NCBI GenBank assembly: GCA_900553785.1
Contig: USES01000003.1
Span: forward strand, 1 to 64,000
Direction: 5' to 3'
From: an uncultured Clostridium sp.
GTDB lineage: Bacteria; Bacillota; Clostridia; TANB77; CAG-465
DNA: 64,000 nucleotides
The position numbers and the translations under genes were made by a program. Position 1 is the first letter of the stretch. Each line of letters opens with the position of its first letter. The notes under the pieces were generated by a model. That model saw only the letters and a list, made by a program, of their open reading frames with translations, did not search any database and was not told the DNA's origin. Positions 1 through 8,513 of the stretch are shown here, piece by piece.

Positions 1-2
1 AT

Positions 3-53
3 GTGTCTGTGGATACAACGGTTATACCGTCAAGTATTGAGACAAGATATTAA
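3..53 (+). CDS. C-terminal tail of an upstream gene (partial)
   Basis: The frame beginning at base 3 is open from the window edge and ends in TAA at 51-53, five bases before a terminator hairpin. Its last residues read VSVDTTVIPSSIETRY, with codons typical of the rest of the window. A second frame (base 2, stop at 38-40) is also open, so the frame choice is a judgement. RuvC or YebC would be natural neighbours of ruvA, but 16 residues are too few to identify a family. Confidence 0.35.
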   Translation: MSVDTTVIPSSIETRY

Positions 54-57
54 ATCT

Positions 58-92
58 AAAGAACACGGTTATATTATGACTGTGTTCTTTTA
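58..92 (+). terminator. Rho-independent terminator
   Basis: A perfect 9-bp stem (58-66 with 82-90) with a 15-nt loop runs into a short T tract. It lies just after the stop of the upstream partial gene. Confidence 0.7.
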
Positions 93-136
93 ACATGGTC
101 AAACTTTGAGGAATACTATACATTAGGTGATTTAAT

Positions 137-403
137 ATGTCTATTTTAGCAGAAGTATGTTTATATTTATTAGTGGTTTTGGGAATCGTGTGTGCAACTA
201 TAGCTGCATGTAGTAGCGAGGATAATATAAGGCCACGTTATGTAAGAGAAAAAGAAAATGACAGCAAGGTACTTTTAGAAATGAAATTTAGTGGTGTTAG
301 CGATAATGTTCTTCAAGATACATCATATGCGTTAGCTAATGGTGAGTTTGACAGCATCTATGATTTGGTAGATGAATTTAAGGTATACAAAAAGGACGAT
401 TAG
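137..403 (+). CDS. Small membrane-anchored hypothetical protein (88 aa)
   Basis: Unrecognised. Residues 3-25 form one hydrophobic segment ending in an 'AACSS' stretch; the cysteine could suggest a lipobox but the consensus is weak. The rest is a charged soluble tail, probably cytoplasmic or cell-surface depending on orientation. The start has a modest GGTGA-type ribosome site. It lies between a terminator and ruvA, 56 bp upstream of ruvA and on the same strand, so co-transcription with ruvA is possible. No function can be assigned. Confidence 0.65.
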   Translation: MSILAEVCLYLLVVLGIVCATIAACSSEDNIRPRYVREKENDSKVLLEMKFSGVSDNVLQDTSYALANGEFDSIYDLVDEFKVYKKDD

Positions 404-459
404 TTTGACAAACTTATCTTTTGTTGATATAGTTATAGCCAAGAAAAAGAGGTTATATT

Positions 460-1053
460 ATGTTTGCATATTTAAAAGGTGAGATAACAGAAAAGTCTAG
501 AGAAAAAATAATAATAGATGTTAATGGTGTGGGGTATGAAGTATACATGTCTAGCGGTGATGCGGATAAGTTAGAACTTGGGGGTATACAGAAGATCCAC
601 ACATATACAGATATAAAAGAGGGAAGTGTCCAAATATTTGGTTTTGTACAAAAAGAATCTCAGAGTATATTTGAAAAGTTGAAAAAAGTATCCGGAATAG
701 GCAGTAAGACGGCATTAAATATTTTGTCATATATGGCTCCTGGCGAGCTTTGCGTTGCCATCGCAAATGAAGATACTGCACTTCTTTCAAAAGTTCCTGG
801 TCTAGGTGCAAAAACGGCAGCAAGAATTGTATTGGAATTAAAAGATAAGATTTTGAAAGAAGTTCCGGATATAATTGATTCACCTAAAAAATCTGTCAAA
901 GCTAAGACCAATACAGCTGTAAATGAAGCTATACTTGCTTTAAAGGTACTTGGATATTCTACGTATCAAATAGAACAGGTAATAAATTCATTAGATATTG
1001 ATGGAAAAACAGTAGAACAAATCATTAAAATGGTATTAGCAAGTATTAAGTAA
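460..1053 (+). CDS. ruvA: Holliday junction branch migration protein RuvA
   Basis: RuvA binds the four-way Holliday junction as a tetramer and loads the RuvB motor for branch migration during recombination. At 197 residues it has the usual family length. Domain order fits: an N-terminal OB fold (about 1-62, starting 'MFAYLKGEI'), two helix-hairpin-helix motifs ('VSGIGSKTA' near 77 and 'VPGLGAKTA' near 112), and a small C-terminal three-helix domain (about 150-197) that contacts RuvB. ruvB and ruvC are not beside it, although ruvC could lie upstream of the window. The next gene is ftsE, so the common ruvA-ruvB pairing is absent. Confidence 0.96.
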   Translation: MFAYLKGEITEKSREKIIIDVNGVGYEVYMSSGDADKLELGGIQKIHTYTDIKEGSVQIFGFVQKESQSIFEKLKKVSGIGSKTALNILSYMAPGELCVAIANEDTALLSKVPGLGAKTAARIVLELKDKILKEVPDIIDSPKKSVKAKTNTAVNEAILALKVLGYSTYQIEQVINSLDIDGKTVEQIIKMVLASIK

Positions 1054-1080
1054 ATTTAATATTATGGTAAAAAATTATAA

Positions 1081-1109
1081 TTGATATTTGTGTATATATG
1101 TGATATTAT
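1081..1109 (+). promoter_or_regulatory. Candidate sigma-A promoter for ftsEX
   Basis: TTGATA (1081-1086) and TATTAT (1104-1109) are separated by 17 nt, in the gap between ruvA and ftsE. The start codon of ftsE is 27 nt downstream of the -10 box. Confidence 0.55.
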
Positions 1110-1135
1110 TTTGACGTAAGGAGAACAAGAGAAAA

Positions 1136-1819
1136 ATGATTAAATTTGAAAATGTTACTAAAAGCTACGATCATGGGGTAATAGCTTTAAGTGATGTAAA
1201 TATTGATATAAACAATGGGGAGTTTATATTTTTTGTTGGACCTTCTGGGTCTGGTAAATCTACGCTTTTAAAATTACTACTTAAAGAAGAAGTGCCAAGC
1301 GATGGTAAGATTATAGTGGATGGTAGAGATTTGGCAACTATACGTGAAAAAGATATTCCGTATTTAAGAAGAAAAATGGGATGTGTTTTTCAGGATTTTA
1401 GATTGTTATATGATAGAACTGTCTATGAAAATATTGTATTTGCTCTAAGAGTAATAGAAGCTTCGGATAGAGAGATAAAGTCTGAAGTTGCTCATGTGTT
1501 GGAGTTGGTAGGACTTACAGGTCAAGAAGATAAATATCCAAACCAATTATCTGGAGGAGAACAACAGCGTGTAGGTCTTGCAAGAGCTTTGGTTACACGT
1601 CCACCTATTGTAATAGCAGATGAACCTACTGGAAACTTGGATAATGAGACTGCAGATGAAATAATGAAGATTCTTTATGAGGTTAATGCTAGAGGTACTA
1701 CTGTCCTTATGGTTACACATAGCAAAGAAATAGTTGAGAAAAGCCATAAGAGAGTTATTACTTTGAGTAAAGGGAAGATTGTTTCAGATACCAAAGGGGG
1801 TGTGACTTATGGGGACTAG
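1136..1819 (+). CDS. ftsE: Cell division ABC ATPase FtsE
   Basis: FtsE is the cytoplasmic ATPase of FtsEX, which transmits ATP-driven conformational change through FtsX to extracellular peptidoglycan hydrolases. The 227-residue protein carries Walker A 'GPSGSGKST' (35-43), the signature 'LSGGEQQR' (about 138-145) and Walker B 'IVIADEPT' (about 158-165). It overlaps ftsX by 11 bp, which supports translational coupling. The following M23 gene completes an FtsEX-hydrolase module like the PcsB or CwlO systems of Firmicutes. An AAGGAGA ribosome site precedes the ATG. Confidence 0.95.
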   Translation: MIKFENVTKSYDHGVIALSDVNIDINNGEFIFFVGPSGSGKSTLLKLLLKEEVPSDGKIIVDGRDLATIREKDIPYLRRKMGCVFQDFRLLYDRTVYENIVFALRVIEASDREIKSEVAHVLELVGLTGQEDKYPNQLSGGEQQRVGLARALVTRPPIVIADEPTGNLDNETADEIMKILYEVNARGTTVLMVTHSKEIVEKSHKRVITLSKGKIVSDTKGGVTYGD

Positions 1820-3041
1820 AGCATATTTGGTAGGACAAGGATACAGTAACTTGAGAAAACATGGTGGAAAAACTTTTGCTACTATGCTAATAATTTGTGC
1901 AACTATGTTAGTGTTATCATTGTTTATAATTGCGTACGTGAATATTGAAACGAACGCTCGTGTTATAACTGAAAACCAAGGTCTTAAAGCTTTAATTTCA
2001 GATGATGTTGATGAAACGGATGTGGAAGCTATTGGTGAAAAGATAAAACAGATATCCAACGTAAAATCTGTAACGTACTTGGACAAGGATGCAGCACTTC
2101 AGGACGCAAAAGAAATCCTTAAAGAGTATGCATATCTGTTAGATGGCTATGAAGCATTCAATCCATTTCCTAGGTCATATATTGTAGTGTTTGAAAATTT
2201 AAAATCTACAACAAATGTAAAAGAAGCAGTAGAATCTGTTGATGGAATATATAAGGTTGCATATAACGATACTATAATTAACACAGTAATTAAAATATCT
2301 GATGTTGGAAGTATTATTGTTATTGCACTTGGTATAATTATGCTTTTGGTTTCTGTATTCATAATATCTAATACAATAAAACTTGCGGTATATTCAAATA
2401 AAAGAGAGATATATATAATGAAATATATAGGAGCAACTTCTAAGTTTATTCGTTATCCGTTTGTTGTGTCTGGTGTACTTATGGGTATAGGTTCAGCACT
2501 ATTTACGTGGGTAGTTGTTTCACTTGCATATATACTTTTATATTCCAAAATGCCACAGATGAACTCGGATTTAGGTTCATTTGGACTTGTACCATATAGT
2601 TCATTTTGGTATATAGTATTAGGTATTTCTGTTTTGGTTGGAATAATACTTGGTGGTATAGGAAGTAGCATAGCAATAAAAAAATACTTAAAAGATTTTA
2701 AGCCAAGCAAAGTGGCAATCAAAGATGAAAAAGCGAAAGCAAAGAATGATATGAAAGAACAGAAAGAGAAAGAAAGACAAGAAAGAGAAAATCAAAAAAG
2801 AGCTGAAAAAGATGCTAGGTGGGCAAAAAAGCAGGAAGAAAAAGAAAAGGAAATAGAAAGAAAGAAAAAAGAACAAGAAGCAAAGCAAATCCAAGAAAAG
2901 CCAGAAGAAAATCAGAAAATTGAAGAGGCAAAAAAAGAACTTCCAAAAGTAGATAAGCCTAAATTCAAAAAGCAGATGAGTGAGCTTGAAGAAGCAAAAG
3001 AATTAAGAAGGGCAGGGAGAAGAAATGCTTGGAAAAAATAA
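1809..3041 (+). CDS. ftsX: Cell division protein FtsX with long charged C-terminal tail
   Basis: FtsX is the membrane half of FtsEX. Four membrane segments are visible (about 21-44, 165-188, 216-245, 267-290), with the extracellular loop between the first two, as expected. At 410 residues it is about 100 longer than usual. The extra part (about 300-410) is a Lys/Glu/Arg/Gln-rich, probably helical or coiled tail after the last membrane segment, so it is predicted to be cytoplasmic. The ATG at 1809 lies inside the end of ftsE, and the gene's own 3' end overlaps the M23 gene by 17 bp. FtsX identity is firm; the role of the tail is unknown. Confidence 0.93.
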   Translation: MGTRAYLVGQGYSNLRKHGGKTFATMLIICATMLVLSLFIIAYVNIETNARVITENQGLKALISDDVDETDVEAIGEKIKQISNVKSVTYLDKDAALQDAKEILKEYAYLLDGYEAFNPFPRSYIVVFENLKSTTNVKEAVESVDGIYKVAYNDTIINTVIKISDVGSIIVIALGIIMLLVSVFIISNTIKLAVYSNKREIYIMKYIGATSKFIRYPFVVSGVLMGIGSALFTWVVVSLAYILLYSKMPQMNSDLGSFGLVPYSSFWYIVLGISVLVGIILGGIGSSIAIKKYLKDFKPSKVAIKDEKAKAKNDMKEQKEKERQERENQKRAEKDARWAKKQEEKEKEIERKKKEQEAKQIQEKPEENQKIEEAKKELPKVDKPKFKKQMSELEEAKELRRAGRRNAWKK

Positions 3042-4302
3042 ATATGTAATTATTATATTTTTATTTGTAATATGTATTTTTAGCATTCCTAAACTAGAAG
3101 CTACAGAAACATTGGAACAGCTTCAAAAAGAACTTCAAAATATCAAAAACTCTCAAATGTCTGTAAAAGATCAGTATAGCTCTATAGAGACAGATATTTC
3201 TGTATATCAAGAACAAATAGATTCTTTAGAAGAAAAGATAAGTACATATAATACTAAGATTAAAGATATTGATGTAAAAATTAAACAATCGACGGAAAAA
3301 GTTGCTGAACTTGAAAAAGAACTACAAGAAACCGCTTCTAACTATGAGAGTACAAAGGATTTATTAAATACAAGACTTAGAGCTCTTTATGAGAATGATT
3401 TCGTAAATATATGGGAAGTTTTATTTACTTCGTCTTCAGTGTTAGACTTTTTATCTAAATATAGTGTGTTAACTCAGTTAATAGAATATGATACATCTAA
3501 ACTTAAAGCAATGAATAATCAAAAAGAATATTTAAACAATTTAAAAGAAGATGCAGATATCACTAAAACTCAAGTAGCGCAAGCAAAATATGATTTGGAA
3601 AAGACAAAAGAGGCATTAGAAATTTCTAAAACTAACAAGCAAACAGCTATTGTTAATTTAGAAAAGACTAAATTACAACTTGAGTCTAAACAAAAAGAAC
3701 TAGAGAAGTTGTCTATTGAAATTGAAAAAAAATATGAGAGGTTACGTGCAGAGCAAGGTTATTCAGGTGACTTTATATGGCCTATTAGAACTTATGGATA
3801 TATAACAAGTTACTATGGGTATTGGAGACCAGATATAGGACAATTCTATGGCCATAGCGGAATAGATATTGTTCCTACTGGAGACAAGCCATATAACAAG
3901 TATTATACAGGGTCATATGTTAGAGCTTCTTGTGCAGGTACAGTAGTTGATATGTTTAAAGAGACTCCAAGAGACAAAGGAAATAAAAACAGCAGATGTC
4001 CAGATACCGCTCAGGGTGCTAATTATACTTGTGGAGGAGTAAGTTCTTATGGCAGATATATTAAGATTTATAGTGCTTCCAACGGATATTCAATAGTTTA
4101 TGGACATTTATATGAAATAATGGATGACATTAAAGTAGGAAGTTATATAAGTCAAGGTCAGATAATAGGTGTAATGGGAACTACGGGTAGTTCTACAGGT
4201 GTTCACTTACACTTTGAAGTAAGAAAATCTCCTGGATATTATGCAAACGCTGTTGACCCACTTTTGATCCAAAGCTTGGTTAATTCAAGAAACCTTTTGT
4301 AA
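3025..4302 (+). CDS. Coiled-coil M23 (LytM) peptidoglycan endopeptidase, FtsEX partner
   Basis: This is a secreted murein hydrolase probably activated by FtsEX. It has a signal peptide or anchor (about 5-22), a long coiled coil (about 28-240) like EnvC or PcsB, and a C-terminal LytM domain (about 250-425). Zn-ligand motifs are visible: 'GHSGID' near 276 and 'HLHFEV' near 395. An insertion of roughly 40 residues inside the catalytic domain carries cysteines ('RCPD', 'YTCGG'), which is unusual and may form a disulfide. The start is preceded by AGGGAG inside the ftsX tail. The operon position and coiled coil support the FtsEX link; substrate specificity is inferred from the family. Confidence 0.9.
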   Translation: MLGKNKYVIIIFLFVICIFSIPKLEATETLEQLQKELQNIKNSQMSVKDQYSSIETDISVYQEQIDSLEEKISTYNTKIKDIDVKIKQSTEKVAELEKELQETASNYESTKDLLNTRLRALYENDFVNIWEVLFTSSSVLDFLSKYSVLTQLIEYDTSKLKAMNNQKEYLNNLKEDADITKTQVAQAKYDLEKTKEALEISKTNKQTAIVNLEKTKLQLESKQKELEKLSIEIEKKYERLRAEQGYSGDFIWPIRTYGYITSYYGYWRPDIGQFYGHSGIDIVPTGDKPYNKYYTGSYVRASCAGTVVDMFKETPRDKGNKNSRCPDTAQGANYTCGGVSSYGRYIKIYSASNGYSIVYGHLYEIMDDIKVGSYISQGQIIGVMGTTGSSTGVHLHFEVRKSPGYYANAVDPLLIQSLVNSRNLL

Positions 4303-4315
4303 AATAATAAAATAT

Positions 4316-4356
4316 AAAAGAATGAGAACCTATAAAGTTTTTCATTCTTTTTATTT
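4316..4356 (+). terminator. Terminator of the ftsEX-M23 operon
   Basis: A 10-bp stem AAAAGAATGA / TCATTCTTTT (4316-4325 with 4342-4351) is followed by T-rich sequence, 14 nt after the stop of the M23 gene. Confidence 0.8.
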
Positions 4357-4443
4357 TGTTAAATATAGTCAAAAAAACTAATAAGTACACTTGATTTTGT
4401 ACATCTGCAACTATTTTTGTCGAAGTTGGTCGTACGATTTTTC

Positions 4444-4472
4444 TTGACAAACAATATATCTAGTGGTAAATT
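4444..4472 (+). promoter_or_regulatory. Candidate promoter of the Tad-like pilus operon
   Basis: TTGACA (4444-4449), a 17-nt spacer and TAAATT (4467-4472). The expected transcription start near 4479 coincides with the AGGAG ribosome site at 4479-4483, so the leader would be only about 10 nt. Confidence 0.6.
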
Positions 4473-4488
4473 CTGTTTAGGAGAGGCG

Positions 4489-5301
4489 GTGAATAAAATT
4501 TATGTCGCAATATTAGTCTTAATCTTTTTTATTATAAATTATATTTTCATCATAACTAATTTTAAAAGTAAATCTATAAATGCGCTAGGTAGCATAGTTG
4601 CTGGTAATAAAAGAAGCTTTTTATCTGATTATATTTATTCAAAAAGAGAAATTCTAGAAAATTTAAATTTACCATTTGGGTTGACTGTAAAAAAGTATAT
4701 TGGCATAAAATATGGATTATCTATATTAGTGTTTATAATTTCTATAATTAATTACAAGAGTTTATTTGTTCCATCAGTTTTATTTTTAATTGTATTTTTT
4801 ATTCCAAATGTAATAATTAAGAGTCATGTAAAATTCCAAAATATAAAACTTATAAAAGAATTAAAAATAATAAATTTTAATTTAATGTTACAAATTTCTG
4901 CCTATGTTCCCTTTAAAGATGCATTAAAAGGAGCAATTAATCAAATAGATGATAAGGATATACGAAAACATTTTAATAAATTTGTTTATGATTATGAAGT
5001 TATGGGTTATAGCATAAAAAAACCGTCTGAAAAACTCATGACTAAGTTCAGAAGTGAAGAATTGGCAAGTTTTATCCAAGTACTAATACAGTGTGAAAAT
5101 GAGGGAAGTATAGTTGAAAATTTAGAAAGATTTAATACAACATTAGAAATGAGTTATTTTAAGTATTTAAATAGTCAAGCAGTAAAGCGAACAACATACA
5201 TGATTGTTGGGACTATAATTATGCTAATAAATGTAACCATTTTATGTATGTATCCAATGTTAGTGCAAATGAATAACAATTTGCAAATGATATTTTCATA
5301 A
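4489..5301 (+). CDS. TadC-like (T2SSF-type) pilus platform protein
   Basis: Inner-membrane platform proteins of this kind anchor assembly of Flp/Tad pili. The protein has N-terminal membrane segments (about 5-27 and 80-125), a cytoplasmic helical T2SSF-like region, and a final hydrophobic pair near the C-terminus. GTG at 4489 is chosen because AGGAG (4479-4483) lies just upstream; an in-frame TTG at 4417 has no ribosome site and precedes the promoter. It heads an eight-gene pilus-like operon. The family call rests on topology plus gene context, since sequence motifs here are weak. Only one platform gene is present; no TadB partner follows. Confidence 0.6.
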   Translation: MNKIYVAILVLIFFIINYIFIITNFKSKSINALGSIVAGNKRSFLSDYIYSKREILENLNLPFGLTVKKYIGIKYGLSILVFIISIINYKSLFVPSVLFLIVFFIPNVIIKSHVKFQNIKLIKELKIINFNLMLQISAYVPFKDALKGAINQIDDKDIRKHFNKFVYDYEVMGYSIKKPSEKLMTKFRSEELASFIQVLIQCENEGSIVENLERFNTTLEMSYFKYLNSQAVKRTTYMIVGTIIMLINVTILCMYPMLVQMNNNLQMIFS

Positions 5302-5315
5302 AAAGGAGGAATAAA

Positions 5316-5501
5316 ATGAAAAAAGAAAAAAATAATGTATTGTCTAAGAAAAGAGGCTCTGAGTTAGCTCAAACAATTTTAATAACAGCTATAATGATAA
5401 TGTTAATTGCAACAATATTTTTTCCACAAATACAATCAATATTTTCTACTGCGATGACAAAAGTATCTGGTTGGTTTAATACAGCTCTAGGAGTATTATA
5501 A
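5316..5501 (+). CDS. Flp-type small pilin
   Basis: This 61-residue protein has a basic N-terminus, a 'KRGSELAQ' motif and then a 20-residue hydrophobic helix, the layout of Flp/class III prepilins, where cleavage follows the glycine and a glutamate sits early in the mature form. It would be the major subunit of a thin pilus extruded across the membrane. It follows the TadC-like gene by 14 bp with an AGGAGG site, and the CpaB-like gene begins 2 bp after its stop. The prepilin peptidase that would process it is not in the window. Confidence 0.65.
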   Translation: MKKEKNNVLSKKRGSELAQTILITAIMIMLIATIFFPQIQSIFSTAMTKVSGWFNTALGVL

Positions 5502-5503
5502 CA

Positions 5504-6148
5504 ATGAGTAAAAACAAAAGAATTTTATTATCTTTATGCATTTCTTTGATATTATTAATAATATTTAACGTTGTATATTCAAAATTAAAAAAAGGAAAAG
5601 AAATAAAGGCATATGTTGTTACAAAAAGTATTGCTACTGGAGAAAATATAAATGATGAAAATACAACTAGAGTTACTATTATTTTAGATAAGCCAAATGA
5701 AAATATACTTAATAATTTAAATGAAAATGAGTATGCACAAAAAGCCTTAAGTGTTGGACAAATACTAACAGTTGATTTAATTGATAACAAAAGTAAAGAA
5801 AGTGATAAAGAGTACGAAAATATATCTCTACCAATAACTAGCGCGGATGATGCTGCTTCGTATAAATTAAAAAAAGGAAGCATAGTAAACGTATATTATA
5901 CTGCAAAGTATTCAAACGTTTCAGAAGTACTGAAAAGTAGTGATGAATTAGTGTATAGTTCTAAATCTTTAGATGGTGTAGTTACTGCAAAATTATATGA
6001 AAACATCGAGGTTATATCTCTAGCTGATAGTGCAGGTCAAGGAGAAAGTATTTATACTCAAATACAAATTAGAGTTAAAAAAAGTGAGATAGCAAGATTA
6101 GTTTGTCTTAAACAGTTTGGAACATTTACATTAACTTTATCAGAATAG
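5504..6148 (+). CDS. CpaB/RcpC-like SAF-domain pilus assembly protein
   Basis: An N-terminal signal anchor (about 7-24) is followed by a SAF-like segment ('YVVTKSIATGENIND', about 37-52) and a beta-rich extracellular domain to residue 214, matching the architecture of CpaB/RcpC assembly proteins. In Tad systems this protein acts outside the membrane in pilus biogenesis. Position directly after the Flp-type pilin supports the call. The C-terminal half has no motif I recognise, so assignment is to the family level only. Confidence 0.65.
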   Translation: MSKNKRILLSLCISLILLIIFNVVYSKLKKGKEIKAYVVTKSIATGENINDENTTRVTIILDKPNENILNNLNENEYAQKALSVGQILTVDLIDNKSKESDKEYENISLPITSADDAASYKLKKGSIVNVYYTAKYSNVSEVLKSSDELVYSSKSLDGVVTAKLYENIEVISLADSAGQGESIYTQIQIRVKKSEIARLVCLKQFGTFTLTLSE

Positions 6149-6157
6149 GAGGAGAAA

Positions 6158-6448
6158 ATGGCTGTAAATTATGTATATGATGATGAAAACAAGGAATTTG
6201 TGAATGTAATAAAACCAATGTTTTCAAAATATACAAGAGGTTTAAATTTAACTTTGTATATTACTGATGATATAAAACTATTACCAAACAAAGAAGAATT
6301 TAATCATCAAATTATAATTATAACATGCAATTGTTCTAAAGAGTTTGTGAATAAAGCAGTTAATATAACTGATTATTTGTTATACAAGTGTGATTCTGAA
6401 TTGTTAGTAAATAAACTAAAAACGTTGTTAGGAAAATCACAAAGATGA
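6158..6448 (+). CDS. Small protein of the pilus operon, possibly a degenerate receiver-like domain
   Basis: A 96-residue soluble protein with alternating hydrophobic strands ('LNLTLYITDD', 'HQIIIITCN') and helices. The pattern is compatible with the atypical receiver domain at the N-terminus of TadZ/CpaE, but the ATPase half of CpaE is missing. An AGGAGG site lies upstream and the gene overlaps the next by 4 bp. The receiver suggestion is inference from secondary-structure pattern and context; a pilus-specific protein of unknown fold is equally possible. Confidence 0.5.
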   Translation: MAVNYVYDDENKEFVNVIKPMFSKYTRGLNLTLYITDDIKLLPNKEEFNHQIIIITCNCSKEFVNKAVNITDYLLYKCDSELLVNKLKTLLGKSQR

Positions 6449-6945
6449 AAAAAGTAATAATTTTAATTTTTTTAATATTAGTTATATTAGCAGCATTTAA
6501 ATACATAAGTAATCATACTATCGAAAGAAGTATAGGTAATGAATTTAAAGTAAATTGCATGGATGATAGATGCTGCGTGTATACCAATGATACAATTTCT
6601 ATCGGCAATAATGAAAAAGAACTTAATAATGGTTTTTATGATGTATTATTTGAAAGGGAAGACACAGGACTAGTTATACACGTAAATAAACTTTGGAAAG
6701 ATGTTTTTAATGAAAACCTTTATGAAGAAGAATATGTAAATTTTGTTGAAAAAAATATTTTACAATTTGTTGGTAATAAGAGTGATAATAAAGACACGAG
6801 CGGTTTGTTAGAAGGATATGTTGTTGATGGATATAAAGCTAGCAAAAACGGTTTGGAATATATCAAGGAGATTAAACTAAATAATTATAGCATTTTATTT
6901 GAGAGCAAAAATCACGAATTATTGATAGAGGTGAAAAATAGTTGA
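6445..6945 (+). CDS. Membrane-anchored hypothetical protein of the pilus operon
   Basis: A 166-residue protein with one N-terminal hydrophobic segment (about 3-19) and an extracytoplasmic domain holding an early cysteine cluster ('NCMDDRCCVY'). No family was recognised. ATG overlaps the preceding stop (ATGA at 6445-6448) and its own stop overlaps the next TTG start, so it is tightly coupled within the operon. A role in pilus assembly or anchoring is inferred only from position. Confidence 0.6.
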   Translation: MKKVIILIFLILVILAAFKYISNHTIERSIGNEFKVNCMDDRCCVYTNDTISIGNNEKELNNGFYDVLFEREDTGLVIHVNKLWKDVFNENLYEEEYVNFVEKNILQFVGNKSDNKDTSGLLEGYVVDGYKASKNGLEYIKEIKLNNYSILFESKNHELLIEVKNS

Positions 6946-8513
6946 AAAAATTTTTAAGAATTATAGTTGTATTTGTTTTTATCGCGTATATTTCTAGAGT
7001 GTATGGAATGTCATCAGAGTTTAAATGTACTATAAATGAATTGGGCGTGCCAGAGTACAATGTTAAGAATATGCAACTAAATGAGGATATATATTTAAAA
7101 TATAACATATTTGTATACGGAAAACCGGAAAATGTTAATTCAAGTGAGCAAAGGTGGAAAAATTTATCTAATGGTAATATGACAAAGAACGGAAAAAAAG
7201 GAGAATATGCAGTTCTTGGATATGATTATGCTTCAAATTTAATATACAATTATTATTTTCCTCTAGATAGAGTCACTTCTACTCCAGTAGAAAAATGGCA
7301 ATTCTTAATTATTCCTGGGGCTGATAAATCGTGGAATGAGGCGTACAAATATTATACAGAAGAACAGGTTGATTATATGAAGAGGTCTAGATGGTGGTTT
7401 CAAAATATAAAGGATGGAAAAAATGATCCATACGATCAGATTAAATATAATTTGAATTCAATAAAAGTAGGACTGAATAAGTGTAGGTTAGAAACACCGG
7501 CAACGTGGAAAACTAAAGGAAGTATTTTCACAAAAAGAAGGACTGAGTCTGGCGGAGTAGGATGGGCAAATTTTGCCATAGAACCTATGTCAGCAGATGC
7601 AAAAGTTAAAAGTAATATTTCATTTAAAAAGGAATATACACTTGATGAATTATCTGACCAAGTTGCAATACCTATAAAATATGGAGCTGTATTGGATAAT
7701 TTGAGTGAATATGCAAAAGCAAAACATGTTAAAGGATTTACATCTGAACTGTTTATAGATGGCAAGAAAGCAACCAGTGTAAGTGGCAGTAAAATTACAA
7801 GTGTGGGCAGTGAGTATATACTTGTAATTTCCCGTAATCAAATTCCCCAAAATAAAGATTACAAAATTAAAATTAATGTATTTAGTTTCGTTAAAACTGA
7901 GTTTTTAGCAGATGGATTGTTACAAGATAATATAGAAGTAACTTTAACAATTCACGTTGAACCCAAAAAAGTCATCCCTATTGAAGAAAGTGTTATTAAA
8001 ATACTGAGTAAAGATAAAAATAATTGGGTTGTAAGTCCACTTGCCCAAAATTTAAATACTGTAAAAAGTAATAGCTCAGGAATTACTGAGGCTGGAAGGT
8101 GTTTAATGCTTAGATGTAAGTTAAATTGCAATAAGGAAGATATACAAAATATAGCAGTTAACATAGATGGAGTTAAAGTAAGTGATACAAAGGTATTAAA
8201 TAGTATTACAAAAGATTTATTAGTTTCTTTCACTGTTCCAAATGATACAAGTCCTACTGTATACGGATGGAAAAGTTTAAGGGATAAAACAGGAAATTTT
8301 TTTGATATCAATAGTAATGAAGTGCTTACAAGAAAATCTAATCCTCATACCATTATTATGAAATATGAATTACATGGCAATGTTTATGAAGAGAAAATAT
8401 TATTTGATACAATTGATGATTACATTAGCAATATGAATAACAACATTCTAAGTAAACTTAATATTACTAGATATGGACATTCAGAAATTTTACGAGAGGT
8501 TATTTGTGAATAG
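6942..8513 (+). CDS. Secreted hypothetical protein of the pilus operon (523 aa)
   Basis: It starts at TTG 6942, overlapping the previous stop as TTGA, with a GAGGTG site upstream. A signal peptide (about 4-20, ending 'RVYGMSSEF') leads into a large beta-rich extracellular region; no C-terminal membrane anchor or sortase motif is visible. The segment 'GEYAVLGYDY...NYYFPLD' (near 85-110) reminds me of proteins named Athe_2463-domain found beside clostridial pilus genes; this is from memory and weak. It could be an adhesin or assembly factor exposed with the pilus. Confidence 0.6.
   Translation: MKKFLRIIVVFVFIAYISRVYGMSSEFKCTINELGVPEYNVKNMQLNEDIYLKYNIFVYGKPENVNSSEQRWKNLSNGNMTKNGKKGEYAVLGYDYASNLIYNYYFPLDRVTSTPVEKWQFLIIPGADKSWNEAYKYYTEEQVDYMKRSRWWFQNIKDGKNDPYDQIKYNLNSIKVGLNKCRLETPATWKTKGSIFTKRRTESGGVGWANFAIEPMSADAKVKSNISFKKEYTLDELSDQVAIPIKYGAVLDNLSEYAKAKHVKGFTSELFIDGKKATSVSGSKITSVGSEYILVISRNQIPQNKDYKIKINVFSFVKTEFLADGLLQDNIEVTLTIHVEPKKVIPIEESVIKILSKDKNNWVVSPLAQNLNTVKSNSSGITEAGRCLMLRCKLNCNKEDIQNIAVNIDGVKVSDTKVLNSITKDLLVSFTVPNDTSPTVYGWKSLRDKTGNFFDINSNEVLTRKSNPHTIIMKYELHGNVYEEKILFDTIDDYISNMNNNILSKLNITRYGHSEILREVICE

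Noticed and set aside
551..911. Minus-strand open frames across ruvA
   Set aside because: Shadows of a confidently identified gene, without ribosome sites.
2688..2894. Phe/Leu-rich minus-strand frame opposite the ftsX tail
   Set aside because: It is the complement of the Lys/Glu-rich repeat-like tail; composition explains it.
4417..4488. Longer version of the TadC-like protein starting at TTG 4417
   Set aside because: No ribosome site, and it would lie upstream of the best promoter; GTG 4489 with AGGAG fits better.
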